A DNA stretch of 20,046 nucleotides from JBHHZM01 sp046758065 (GCA_046758065.1 JBHHZM010000055.1:1-20046); one strand, 5' to 3'. Positions 1 through 7,382 are shown, counted from the first letter of the stretch. The notes: a model not told the origin generated them from the letters alone. Made by a program: numbers and translations.

Positions 1-285
1 GCAACGCGGGAACTCGAACAACACCGCCTTGCCTTCCGCCGGGATGAAGGCGTAGCGCGCCGCGTTGTGCATCACCCAGACCGTCATGTTGCGGCTGCCG
101 GTGGCATAGCGGATGTTGATCGGATCGAACAGGACGATGGCGCCGTAATCGCGTTTTTTGAGCTCGTTCTGGACGCGTTCGAGCCGGTAGGCGCGCATCC
201 GCGCCATGTCGATCTGTTGCTCGGTGTCCTTGAGACCGGCGCCCGGCGTCTTGCGGGCAAGATAGGTGGGGTCCGAATGACTCAT
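1..285 (-). CDS. M24 family (creatinase/aminopeptidase P-fold) enzyme, N-terminal part
   Basis: Only the first 95 codons are present; the gene runs off the left edge. The start is ATG at 285, preceded by a good GGAGG at 292-296 with 6 nt spacing. The visible part is the creatinase N-terminal domain, recognised by RLERVQNELKKRDYGAIVLF followed by DPINIRYATGSRNM. The DP-NIRYATGS-NM pattern resembles DddP-type DMSP lyases and other M24 enzymes acting on small osmolytes (creatinase, ectoine hydrolase) as much as true Xaa-Pro peptidases. The C-terminal pita-bread domain with the metal ligands is outside the window, so the reaction cannot be read. It lies 147 bp downstream of the dehydrogenase-like gene in the same direction. 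That context favours a role in methylated osmolyte catabolism; creatinase, for example, makes sarcosine. The family call is firm; the substrate is unknown. Confidence 0.8.
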   Translation of the reverse strand, partial: MSHSDPTYLARKTPGAGLKDTEQQIDMARMRAYRLERVQNELKKRDYGAIVLFDPINIRYATGSRNMTVWVMHNAARYAFIPAEGKAVLFEFPRC

Positions 286-364
286 GGCGTACCTCCATCG
301 AAACAGCCGCCCGGCGTCGCGAGCGGCCTGGGAATACCCGTTTCGTCGCGAAAGACGGAAATCG

Positions 365-392
365 CCCGTGCGGCGCCATCCGCGCCGGCGGG
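365..392 (-). terminator. GC hairpin between the dehydrogenase-like gene and the M24 gene
   Basis: CGGCGC (371-376) pairs with GCGCCG (382-387) around a 5-nt loop. The stem is extended by CCCG (365-368) with CGGG (389-392) after a small internal bulge. On the minus strand it lies about 40 nt after the stop at 433 and is followed only by a mildly T-rich stretch, without a proper T run. It could be a weak terminator, an attenuator that lowers M24 expression, or an RNA-stabilising hairpin. Confidence 0.35.
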
Positions 393-432
393 CATCGTCG
401 GCTCGCCTTTTTCCCGGGCCGATCGAGCGAAG

Positions 433-2868
433 CTATGACCGAAGTCTTTCGTTTTCGGGGTCGTAGGGGCTTTCGGCGACCACCGTGACTCCGTGCCGGG
501 CGCCGAGCACGTCCATCTCGAGCTCGCTGCCCTCATCGGCAAGGGTTGGCGGCACCATCGCCAGCGCCAGGGACTTGTCGAGCCGGGGACCGTAGTTCCC
601 CGAGGTGGCGCGCCCGACCATCTTGCCGTCCTTGAACACCGGGTTGTTGCCCAGTGGATCGGCGTCGGTCACGTCGTGGACTTCCAGGGTCACGAGCCGG
701 TTCGCGAAACCCCGCTGCTGCCACGCGACCAGGGCGTCGCGGCCGATGAAGTCGCCCTTGTTGGGGTGCACGAAGCGTTGCAGGCCGGATTCGAATGCCG
801 CGTATTCGATCGAGAGTTCGGTTCCAACCATGCGATAGGACTTTTCCATCCTGAGCATGTCCATGGCGCGAATGCCGAAGGGTTTGAGCCCCAGATCGCC
901 GCCCGCGTCGATCAGCGCGTCGAAGATGTGGTTCTGGTAGACGACGGGATGGTGGATCTCCCAGCCGAGCTCGCCGACGAAGTTGACCCGCGCGGCCCGC
1001 GCCGGCGCCATGCCGACCACGATTTCCTGCGACGAAAGCCAGGGAAACGCCGCGTTGGAGAGGTCGGCCTCGGTCACGCGGCTCAGCAGCTCGCGCGCCT
1101 TCGGCCCGGCGACCACGAGGACGCCGACGCCGTTGGTGAGGTTCTCGAAGTGAACCGAGCCGTCGTCCGGCATGTGCTTCCTGATCCAGTCGTGATCGAG
1201 CCTTTGGTAAACGCCGGCCGAAACCAGATAAAAGGAATCATCGGCCTCGCGCGTGACGGTGAACTCGGAGTGCACGCCGCCGCGCGTGTTGAGCGCATGG
1301 CACAGGCCGACGCGACCGATCTTCCTGGGCAGCCGGTTGGCCAGCAGGCGGTCGAGGAAAGCCTCCGCTCCGGGACCCGAAACCCGGCACTTGGCGAACG
1401 CCGTCATGTCGAGGAGACCGACGTTCTCGGCGACGTTTTTCGCTTCGTTGACCGAATGCTCGAACCACTTCGAGCGGCGGAACGACCAGTGATCTTCCCG
1501 GGGTACGCCCTCGGGCGCGAACCAGTTGGCCCGCTCCCAGCCGAACTTCTGGCCGAACACGGCGCCCATATTCTTCAGGCGCTCGTAGCACGGCGGGGTG
1601 CGCAGCGGCCGGCCCGCCGGACGCTCTTCGTCCGGGAAATGGATGACGAAGACGTGTTCGTAGGCCTCCTCGTTCTTCTTGATCAGGTAGCCCTTGGTCG
1701 CGTAGTCGCCGAAACGCCGCGGCTCGACCCCCAGCATGTCGATGGTGGGCTCGCCCTCGACGATCCACTCGGAAAGCTGCCAGCCGGCGCCGCCGGCGGC
1801 GGTGATGCCGAAGCTGTGGCCCTCGTTGATCCAGAAGTTGGGAAGGTCCCAGGCCGGTCCGACCAGCGGATTGCCGTCGGGGGTGTAGGTAATGGCGCCG
1901 TTGAACACCTGCTTGACGCCCACTTCGCCGAACGCGGGCACGCGGTTGATCGCGGCCTCGATATGGGGTTCGAGCCGGTCCACATCCTCCTGGAAGAGTT
2001 CGTACTCGGCGTCGTCCGAGGGGCCGTCGACGTAGCAGCACGGCGCGCCTTTCTCGTAGGGACCGAGCAGCAGGCCGCCGGCTTCCTCGCGCATGTACCA
2101 GGAACCGTCGGATTCGCGCAGCACCCCCATCTCGGGCAGGCCCTGTTCGTGGCGTTTGACGATCTCGGGATGGGGTTCGGTGACGATGTACTGGTGTTCG
2201 ACCGGGATGACCGGAATATCGAGCCCCACCATGGCGCCGGTCCGGCGGGCGAAGTTGCCGGTGGCGGAGACCACGTGCTCGCAGGTGATGTCGCCCTTGT
2301 CGGTCTTCACCAGCCATTCGCCGCCCGCGGTCCGTTCGATGCCGGTCACCGTGGTGTTGCGATTGATCTCGGCGCCTCCCTGACGCGCGCCCTTGGCCAT
2401 GGCTTGCGTGACGTCGGCGGGCTGGATGTAACCGTCGTCGGGATGATTGATCGCGCCGACCAGGCCCTCGACGTTGCACAGCGGCCAAATCTCCCTGACC
2501 TGCTCGGGAGTCAGGAAATCGACGCGCACGCCGATGGTCGCCGCAACCCCGGCGTACTGGCGGTACTCGTCCATCCGGTCCCGGTTCATGGCGAGGCGGA
2601 GGTTGCCGACCTTGCGGAAGCCCGCGTTGAGGCCGGTCTCTTGCTCGAGGGTCTGGTAGAGCTGGACCGCGTATTTGTGGAGCTGACCGACGCTGTAGCT
2701 CATGTTGAAGAGCGGCAACAGGCCCGCCGCATGCCAGGTCGAGCCCGAGGTGATCTCCCTGCGCTCCACCAGCACCACATCCGACCAGCCCTTCTTGGTC
2801 AGATGATAAAGCGTCGAAACGCCGACGGCGCCGCCGCCGATCACAACCACCCGCGCGTGCGATTTCAT
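433..2868 (-). CDS. Dimethylglycine/sarcosine dehydrogenase-like FAD protein with folate-binding (GCV_T) domain
   Basis: 811 residues, a normal length for bacterial members of this family. Residues 7-35 form the FAD Rossmann motif (VVVIGGGAVG). GSTWHAAG follows, whose His46 corresponds to the histidine carrying covalent FAD in mitochondrial dimethylglycine and sarcosine dehydrogenases. A DAO domain extends to about residue 370, then an FAO_M linker, an aminomethyltransferase-like GCV_T domain (about 430-690) and GCV_T_C to the end. Family members oxidise N-methyl groups of dimethylglycine or sarcosine and pass formaldehyde to tetrahydrofolate, giving methylene-THF, with electrons usually going to an electron-transfer flavoprotein. 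The start at 2868 is supported by GGAGG at 2875-2879. The exact substrate (dimethylglycine, sarcosine or another secondary/tertiary amine) cannot be fixed from sequence. It probably shares a transcript with the M24 gene downstream. Confidence 0.85.
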   Translation of the reverse strand: MKSHARVVVIGGGAVGVSTLYHLTKKGWSDVVLVERREITSGSTWHAAGLLPLFNMSYSVGQLHKYAVQLYQTLEQETGLNAGFRKVGNLRLAMNRDRMDEYRQYAGVAATIGVRVDFLTPEQVREIWPLCNVEGLVGAINHPDDGYIQPADVTQAMAKGARQGGAEINRNTTVTGIERTAGGEWLVKTDKGDITCEHVVSATGNFARRTGAMVGLDIPVIPVEHQYIVTEPHPEIVKRHEQGLPEMGVLRESDGSWYMREEAGGLLLGPYEKGAPCCYVDGPSDDAEYELFQEDVDRLEPHIEAAINRVPAFGEVGVKQVFNGAITYTPDGNPLVGPAWDLPNFWINEGHSFGITAAGGAGWQLSEWIVEGEPTIDMLGVEPRRFGDYATKGYLIKKNEEAYEHVFVIHFPDEERPAGRPLRTPPCYERLKNMGAVFGQKFGWERANWFAPEGVPREDHWSFRRSKWFEHSVNEAKNVAENVGLLDMTAFAKCRVSGPGAEAFLDRLLANRLPRKIGRVGLCHALNTRGGVHSEFTVTREADDSFYLVSAGVYQRLDHDWIRKHMPDDGSVHFENLTNGVGVLVVAGPKARELLSRVTEADLSNAAFPWLSSQEIVVGMAPARAARVNFVGELGWEIHHPVVYQNHIFDALIDAGGDLGLKPFGIRAMDMLRMEKSYRMVGTELSIEYAAFESGLQRFVHPNKGDFIGRDALVAWQQRGFANRLVTLEVHDVTDADPLGNNPVFKDGKMVGRATSGNYGPRLDKSLALAMVPPTLADEGSELEMDVLGARHGVTVVAESPYDPENERLRS

Positions 2869-2886
2869 GGTCCGCCTCCTCTCAAA

Positions 2887-2920
2887 CCCGGCCCCTCGCC
2901 GGGCCCGGCCGTGACCGGCC
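2887..2920 (-). other. Two adjacent GC hairpins in the leader of the dehydrogenase-like gene
   Basis: CCCGGC (2887-2892) pairs with GCCGGG (2898-2903). GGCCG (2907-2911) pairs with CGGCC (2916-2920). Both lie immediately upstream of the GGAGG of the gene starting at 2868, so they would fold in its 5' leader if transcription starts further upstream. I found no match to a known riboswitch core (no convincing glycine, THF or SAM aptamer features). Palindromes this short are expected fairly often in GC-rich DNA. Confidence 0.25.
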
Positions 2921-3159
2921 TTGTCGTTGGTTTACCGGGAAAACCTAGCAAAACACAATACCCCCCGCCAGCGTGCGGTAATGCCGCGCCGGTTCCCATC
3001 TAGCGTCGCACCGCGAAGCCGGGCTTGCTCAGGCGCGACACCGATTGGTCGCTTCCCGGCGGGTTCGATCGTCGGCATCGACGCCGATGCGAGACTCTGG
3101 CACGATGAAGGCGAGTTGAAATCGTCCGCCACAGCGGGCACGAGCGAGGGAGGATGGAA

Positions 3160-3363
3160 ATGGCCGTTGCACGCGTCACCAAGATCACCGCCGCGTCGCC
3201 CGAAAGCTTCGACGCCGCCGTTCGCGAAGGACTCAGTCGCGCAAGCGCGTCGCTCCACGGAATCACCGGGCTGCACGTTCTCGAGCAGAAGGCAAGGGTA
3301 ACGGACGGCCGCATCGACGAGTACCGGGTGACGATAGAAATTACCTTCGTGCTCGACGACTAG
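3160..3363 (+). CDS. Dodecin (small flavin-binding protein)
   Basis: 67 residues beginning MAVARVTKITAASPESFDAA and ending YRVTIEITFVLDD, the typical dodecin length, beta-alpha-beta-beta pattern and end motif. Dodecins assemble into hollow 12-mers in the cytoplasm that bind flavins in stacked pairs and act as a flavin buffer. The start is placed at ATG 3160 because GGGAGG at 3148-3153 gives 6 nt spacing; the in-frame ATG at 3154 directly abuts that site. Oddity: the segment ITGLHVLEQKA aligns with GAWVQEQK of related bacterial dodecins, so the flavin-stacking tryptophan position is His (or Leu) here. The gene is on the plus strand between two minus-strand catabolic groups, convergent with the DgcA/StcD-like gene and divergent from the dehydrogenase-like gene. 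A flavin-storage role fits a locus with several flavoenzymes, but altered ligand preference is possible. Confidence 0.88.
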   Translation: MAVARVTKITAASPESFDAAVREGLSRASASLHGITGLHVLEQKARVTDGRIDEYRVTIEITFVLDD

Positions 3364-3367
3364 CGGA

Positions 3368-3398
3368 ACGCCGGCGGGCCTAGCTGCCTGTGCGGCGT
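3368..3398. terminator. Possible bidirectional terminator between convergent genes
   Basis: ACGCCG (3368-3373) pairs with CGGCGT (3393-3398). Inside it, GGC (3377-3379) can pair with GCC (3386-3388). It fills the 57-bp gap between the convergent stops of the dodecin (3363) and the DgcA/StcD-like gene (3421). No T run follows on either strand, so it is at best an imperfect Rho-independent signal. Confidence 0.35.
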
Positions 3399-3420
3399 CG
3401 GGCCGCTATCTTCCGTTGGC

Positions 3421-5466
3421 TCAGAACGCCTTGCAGAGCCTGAGCGAGTCGTAGATCGCGGCGTGGATGTTGCGGCTGGCGACCGCATCGCCGACGCGGA
3501 ACAGCCGGAACGCCCCTTCCGCATTGGCGACGATCTCCTGCTGCCGCCCCGCCACCAGCGCGTCGATGTCGATTTCGCCATGGTTCGTCGCCTGCGGCTT
3601 GAGCGCGAAGTAGAGGTCGTCGGCGGGAAGCGTGCCGTACTCGATGACGACCTGATCGATTCGGCGCTCTTCCCGTTGGTGCGTGTAATCGTTGAGGAGA
3701 TCGGCCACCAGCGCGTTGCCTTCGCGGCGCACCCCGAGCAGACGGCGGTCGGTCGTCACGACGACCCCCTTTTCGTAGAAGGTCTTCAGGATGGCGGGGT
3801 AGTTGGTGCCGCCGATGTCCGGTCCGACCTGCCGGTCGGGCGTGACGAACTCGACGCCAACCCCGGCGTCGGCGAGAAACTCGGCGCAGCTCGGGCCGGG
3901 CTCGCGCCCGTTCTCATCGTAGAGCAGCACCGAAGCGGCCGGCGCGACCTGACCGTCGAGGATGTCCCAGCTCGTGGCGACGAGGTCGTCGCCGAATTCG
4001 AGGAAATTCGCGTTGGGAACGCCGCCGGTCGCGATGACGACGATGTCCGGTGTCTCGGCCAGCACGTCCTCGGCCTCGGCGAAACGGTTGAAACGCATCT
4101 CGACGCCGGCCCGCTCGGCCTCGCCCGCCAGCCAGTCGACAACGCCGATGAGATCGCGGCGGCGCGGCGCTTTCGACGCCGTCACCACCTGTCCGCCCGG
4201 CCCGCCGGCGGCCTCGAAGAGGACGACCTCGTGGCCGCGCAGCGCGCTGACCCGCGCCGCTTCGAGCCCGGCGGGTCCGGCGCCGACGACGACGATCCGG
4301 CGCGCCGGCCCGGCCGACTTCGGGACCACATGCGGCATGGTTTCCTCGCGTCCGGTCGCCGGGTTGTGCAGGCAGTAGGCCGCGCCGATGTGGTAGATCT
4401 GGTCGATGCAGTAGCCCGCGCCGACGCAGGGGCGGATGCGCGCCTCCTCGCCCCGTTCGAGCTTGGCGACGATGTGCGGATCGGCCATATGGGCGCGGGT
4501 CATGCCCACCATGTCGACCGCGCCGCTCTCGACCGCGTGCCGCGCCGTCGCCACGTCGCTGATGCGCGCCGCGTGGAAGACCGGCAGGCCGAAGGCCTCC
4601 TTGACCTTGCGCGTGACGTCGAGAAACGGCGCGGCCGGCGTGCCCATGACCGGGATGACGTGGCTCAGTCCCTCGTCGCTGTCGACGTGGCCGACGATGA
4701 CGTTGAGAAAATCGACCATGCCGGTGGCGACGATCCGCCGGACGATCTCGAAGCCCTCGGTCTCGTCGAGACCGCCGCGCATCCGTTCGTCGACCGCCAG
4801 GCGGATGCCGACGATGTAATCGGGACCGACCCGTTCGCGGATCGCCTCAAGCACCTCGATCCCGAAGCGCATGCGGTTTTCGAGCACGCCGCCGTAGGCG
4901 TCGTCGCGACGGTTGGTCGCCGGCGACAGGAAGGCATCGAACAGATGGCCGTAGGCCTCGACTTCGACGCCGTCGAGGCCGCCTTCCCTGGAGCGCCCCG
5001 CCGCGGCGCCGTAGGCGCGGGCGATCCTCTTCAGGTCCTCGACCTCGGCCTGCTTGGGGAAGCTGCGGTGCGCCATCTCGCGGACGCAGGAAGCCGACAG
5101 CACCGGCAGCCAGTGCTCGTTCGCCCAACTCGTGCGCCGGCCGAGATGGGTGATCTGGTTCATGATCGCGCAGCCGTGGCGGTGCATCGTTTCCGCGAGC
5201 TTGCGGTAATGGGGTATCACGGCGTCGGTCGAGGCGTCGATGTTGCCGAAAGCGGCGGGCGAATCGGGCGCCACCGTGCACGATCCGCCGAACATGCTCA
5301 GCGCCAGCCCGCCCTTGGCCTTCTCTTCCTGATAGAGGCGGTAACGCCGTTTCGGCATGCGGTCCTCGGTGTACGCCGGCTCGTGCGCGGTCGACAGCAC
5401 CCGGTTCTTGAGCGTCAGGTGACGAAGCCGGAAAGGCTGGAGAAGGGGGTCGCGCGAAGCCGTCAT
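3421..5466 (-). CDS. DgcA/StcD-type oxidative N-demethylase (TMADH/2,4-dienoyl-CoA reductase family)
   Basis: 681 residues. An Old Yellow Enzyme-type FMN TIM barrel covers about 1-345: QITHLGRRTSW at 104-114 and FLSPATNRRDDAYGG at 179-193 are the FMN/active-site landmarks. An iron-sulphur region and a C-terminal FAD/NAD-binding half follow, with VVVGAGPAG at 392-400. The N-terminus (DPLLQPF, HLTLKNR, HEPAYTED) closely resembles dimethylglycine demethylase DgcA and N-methylproline (stachydrine pathway) demethylase StcD. These remove an N-methyl group oxidatively in the cytoplasm. The Fe-S segment has Cys347, Cys353 and Cys365, but Ala350 stands where trimethylamine dehydrogenase has its second cluster cysteine. 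The start is ATG at 5466, preceded by a purine-rich site that overlaps the stop of the upstream gene 10 bp away; codons further upstream lie inside that gene. The substrate is unresolved between dimethylglycine, N-methylproline and similar compounds. The family is clear. Confidence 0.85.
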   Translation of the reverse strand: MTASRDPLLQPFRLRHLTLKNRVLSTAHEPAYTEDRMPKRRYRLYQEEKAKGGLALSMFGGSCTVAPDSPAAFGNIDASTDAVIPHYRKLAETMHRHGCAIMNQITHLGRRTSWANEHWLPVLSASCVREMAHRSFPKQAEVEDLKRIARAYGAAAGRSREGGLDGVEVEAYGHLFDAFLSPATNRRDDAYGGVLENRMRFGIEVLEAIRERVGPDYIVGIRLAVDERMRGGLDETEGFEIVRRIVATGMVDFLNVIVGHVDSDEGLSHVIPVMGTPAAPFLDVTRKVKEAFGLPVFHAARISDVATARHAVESGAVDMVGMTRAHMADPHIVAKLERGEEARIRPCVGAGYCIDQIYHIGAAYCLHNPATGREETMPHVVPKSAGPARRIVVVGAGPAGLEAARVSALRGHEVVLFEAAGGPGGQVVTASKAPRRRDLIGVVDWLAGEAERAGVEMRFNRFAEAEDVLAETPDIVVIATGGVPNANFLEFGDDLVATSWDILDGQVAPAASVLLYDENGREPGPSCAEFLADAGVGVEFVTPDRQVGPDIGGTNYPAILKTFYEKGVVVTTDRRLLGVRREGNALVADLLNDYTHQREERRIDQVVIEYGTLPADDLYFALKPQATNHGEIDIDALVAGRQQEIVANAEGAFRLFRVGDAVASRNIHAAIYDSLRLCKAF

Positions 5467-5476
5467 CGTCGTTCTC

Positions 5477-6784
5477 TCACCGCGCCATGCGGTCCTGGAG
5501 ACGGTACCAGATCGAGACCAGCGGCAGAAACCACGGCTTGCCGGTGTAGAACGGCAACGTCGGGAATGCGCCATCGATGAGCGGCGTTCCGGCGTCGCGG
5601 TCGCCGAGGATCCTGAGCGCCGTTCTGTGGCCGTAATAGGTTGCCTTGACCACGCCCGAGCCGCAGTAGCCGATCGCGTAGTGCACGCCGTCGTGGACGC
5701 CCCGGTGGGGCATGCGATCGAAAGTGAAGGCGACGTTGCCGGACCAGCTATGGGTGATGCGCACGCCGTCGAGCTCGGGAAAGACGCCGATCAGGAAGCG
5801 GCGGAGCGTCGCCCCCGTGCGGCGCGGGTCTTCGTCACCGCCGTAGGCCGCGCGGCCGCCGAACAGGATGCGCGCGCCGTCGGGCGACGGCCGGAAGTAG
5901 TAGAGGATTTTCTTCGAATCCGCGATCATCCGCGCCCGCGGCATGAGCCGCCGCATGACCTCGGGCGCGAGCGGCTCGGTGGCGATCATGAAGCTGCCGA
6001 CGGGGACGAGCCGGCGGCGGAACCACGGCGTGGCGCCGCCGGTATAGCCGTTGGTGGCGACGATCACCTCGCCCGTTGCAAGGCTTCCGCGCGCGCTCGC
6101 GACCGTGAAGCCGCCGCCGTCGCGACCGATGCCGGTCACCGGCGCGTTGGCGGCGACCGTCGCGCCGGCGGCAATGACGCGCTCGAACAGTCCCTGATGA
6201 AAGAGCGCCGGATGCAGCCCGCCGTCGCGATGGATCACCCGTCCGCCGTGATAGAAATCGCTGCCGATCTCCGCCTGCTGCTCGCCGCGCGGCACCATGT
6301 CAGCCTCGATCCCGACGTGTTTGCGCAACAGCTCGGTCTCGCGCGCCATCGCCTCGTAATGCGCCGGCGTGTGCGCGCCGACGAAGCGGCCCATGCGCGA
6401 AAACCGGCAGTCGATCCGTTCGCGCGCGACCAGATCGGCGAGATAATCGAGCGCCGCCTGACCGTCCCGGTAGATCGCGGTCGCGGCGGCGAGGCCGAGC
6501 TTTTCGCTGAGCGCCCCGAAGCCGATCTTGAACGAACCGCCGCACATGCCGCCGTTGCGCGAGCTTGCGCCGCAACCGGGATCGCCCGCCTCGAAGACGA
6601 CGACGCTACGCCCGGCGCGCGCCAGGGTCAGCGTCGCCGAGAGCCCGCTGAAGCCCGAGCCGACGACAGCGACGTCCGCCTTCGCGGGCAGTTCGACCGG
6701 CGCCAGGACGGGACGGGGCGCGGCCTCCCACCAGTAGGGCTCGGGCTTGAAGTCGGGCGCGAAGACCGCGTCCTCCACGGGCAT
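5477..6784 (-). CDS. DAO-family FAD-dependent oxidoreductase (PuuB/OrdL-like)
   Basis: 435 residues. PEPYWWEAAPRP near the N-terminus and VAVVGSGFSGLSA (FAD Rossmann, about 38-50), then GASSRNGGMCGG (72-83), are characteristic of the gamma-glutamylputrescine oxidoreductase-like branch of the D-amino-acid oxidase superfamily. C-terminal GYCGSGVVKATYYG sits where relatives have GYSGHGV, near the flavin. Such enzymes oxidise secondary or primary amines to imines with FAD. The start is ATG at 6784, with GAGGGAG just upstream; ATG at 6796, four codons earlier, is an alternative. It is the first gene of a two-gene minus-strand unit with the DgcA/StcD-like demethylase (10-bp gap), so the two probably act in one pathway, possibly on successive intermediates. 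No soluble electron-transfer partner is adjacent. The substrate is not readable from sequence. Confidence 0.8.
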   Translation of the reverse strand: MPVEDAVFAPDFKPEPYWWEAAPRPVLAPVELPAKADVAVVGSGFSGLSATLTLARAGRSVVVFEAGDPGCGASSRNGGMCGGSFKIGFGALSEKLGLAAATAIYRDGQAALDYLADLVARERIDCRFSRMGRFVGAHTPAHYEAMARETELLRKHVGIEADMVPRGEQQAEIGSDFYHGGRVIHRDGGLHPALFHQGLFERVIAAGATVAANAPVTGIGRDGGGFTVASARGSLATGEVIVATNGYTGGATPWFRRRLVPVGSFMIATEPLAPEVMRRLMPRARMIADSKKILYYFRPSPDGARILFGGRAAYGGDEDPRRTGATLRRFLIGVFPELDGVRITHSWSGNVAFTFDRMPHRGVHDGVHYAIGYCGSGVVKATYYGHRTALRILGDRDAGTPLIDGAFPTLPFYTGKPWFLPLVSIWYRLQDRMAR

Positions 6785-6920
6785 GTTCTCCCTCATTTCC
6801 CACCGGTCAGCATGCCCCAGCCCGGTTCGCGGAACAAGCATGCAAGGCTTGGTTAAGAAAGGGAAAACCCCGAATCGAAGCCTATGCAGTTTGAGCATGA
6901 CTGCCGCGCGAATCGGGCAA

Positions 6921-6949
6921 TTGTCGCACCCGTCGGGAACGCCTATCTG
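6921..6949 (+). promoter_or_regulatory. Candidate promoter for the DUF1127 genes
   Basis: TTGTCG (6921-6926) and TATCTG (6944-6949) are separated by 17 bp and lie about 40 nt before the ATG at 6991. The -35 is near the alphaproteobacterial TTGAC-type; the -10 is weak. The 206-bp divergent gap 6785-6990 must also hold the minus-strand promoter for the oxidoreductase. It contains an inverted repeat, CAAGC (6835-6839) / GCTTG (6847-6851), that could be an operator. Confidence 0.35.
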
Positions 6950-6990
6950 CCCCCGTGTAGGAACGCCCTCAGCAAATCGGAGACACGGTC

Positions 6991-7134
6991 ATGGGCAACA
7001 TCGTCAGGAAGATCCGCCGCTGGCGCGACGAGACGGTCTCGCGCGGTCAGCTCGCCCGGCTCGACAAACGCCTGCTCGACGACATCGGCATGGTCCGCGG
7101 CGACATCGAGCGGGTCGTCCGCCACCTTCGGTAG
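6991..7134 (+). CDS. DUF1127 family small protein (first of two)
   Basis: 47 residues, MGNIVRKIRRW..., with the core SRGQLARLDKRLLDDIGM followed by RGDIERVVRHL. This matches the arginine-rich DUF1127 pattern (x-L-x-x-L-d-x-x-L-x-D-I-G-h-x-R-x-d-I). GGAG lies 8-9 nt before the ATG. DUF1127 proteins are common in alphaproteobacteria; short ones studied elsewhere affect phosphate/carbon metabolism, RNA turnover and stress responses, apparently by binding RNA or regulators. There is no evidence here for a specific target. The gene heads a plus-strand run that includes a second DUF1127 gene and the MttB homologue, suggesting, but not showing, a regulatory link to the demethylation locus. Confidence 0.85.
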   Translation: MGNIVRKIRRWRDETVSRGQLARLDKRLLDDIGMVRGDIERVVRHLR

Positions 7135-7184
7135 TCGGCGAAGCCCGTCTCCGCCGCACTATCCCGCGAAAAGGAACGCCGGCG

Positions 7185-7328
7185 ATGAAGCACCTGCTGG
7201 TCAATCTGCGCCGCCGGCGCGCCGAAAAGCTGTCGCGCGGCCAGCTTGTCCGCTTCGATCACGAGACCCTCGCCGATCTCGGCATCGCCCGCAGCGACAT
7301 CCACCGGTTGGTGCGCAACCTCACCTGA
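7185..7328 (+). CDS. DUF1127 family small protein (second of two)
   Basis: 47 residues, MKHLLVNLRRRRAEKL..., with core SRGQLVRFDHETLADLGIA then RSDIHRLVRNL. It has the same length as the upstream copy and conserves SRGQL, the L-x-D-(I/L)-G turn and the final D-I-h-R-h-V-R-x-L segment, so it is a tandem paralogue. AAGGA at 7171-7175 precedes the ATG by 9 nt. The two genes are 50 bp apart and probably cotranscribed. The N-terminal halves differ more than the C-terminal ones, suggesting an old duplication with divergent partners. Function unknown beyond the family. Confidence 0.85.
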   Translation: MKHLLVNLRRRRAEKLSRGQLVRFDHETLADLGIARSDIHRLVRNLT

Positions 7329-7352
7329 CATCCAAGTGTCGGAGCAGATTTA

Positions 7353-7382
7353 CGGGCGGGACGCCACCGGCGTTGCCGCCCG
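7353..7382 (+). terminator. Strong hairpin after the DUF1127 genes
   Basis: CGGGCGG (7353-7359) pairs with CCGCCCG (7376-7382). The inner ACGCC (7361-7365) pairs with GGCGT (7369-7373) around a 3-nt loop, giving about 12 base pairs. It begins 25 nt after the stop at 7328. The following sequence, TAGTCTGTT, is only modestly T-rich. A terminator separating the DUF1127 genes from the MttB homologue is the simplest reading. Confidence 0.5.

Noticed and set aside
67..438. 123-codon plus-strand open frame at the left edge
   Set aside because: It lies antisense to the M24 gene and the intergenic hairpin; no family resemblance.
493..3003. 836-codon open frame on the plus strand opposite the dehydrogenase-like gene
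   Set aside because: GC-rich antisense shadow: repetitive Arg/Ala/Val/Asp-rich translation with no family features, while the minus strand carries clear domains.
2869..3159. Glycine or THF riboswitch upstream of the dehydrogenase-like gene
   Set aside because: Only two short GC hairpins are present; no conserved aptamer core could be recognised.
2921..3301. 126-codon plus-strand open frame overlapping the dodecin start
   Set aside because: It overlaps the dodecin in another frame; the dodecin has a clear ribosome-binding site and family match.
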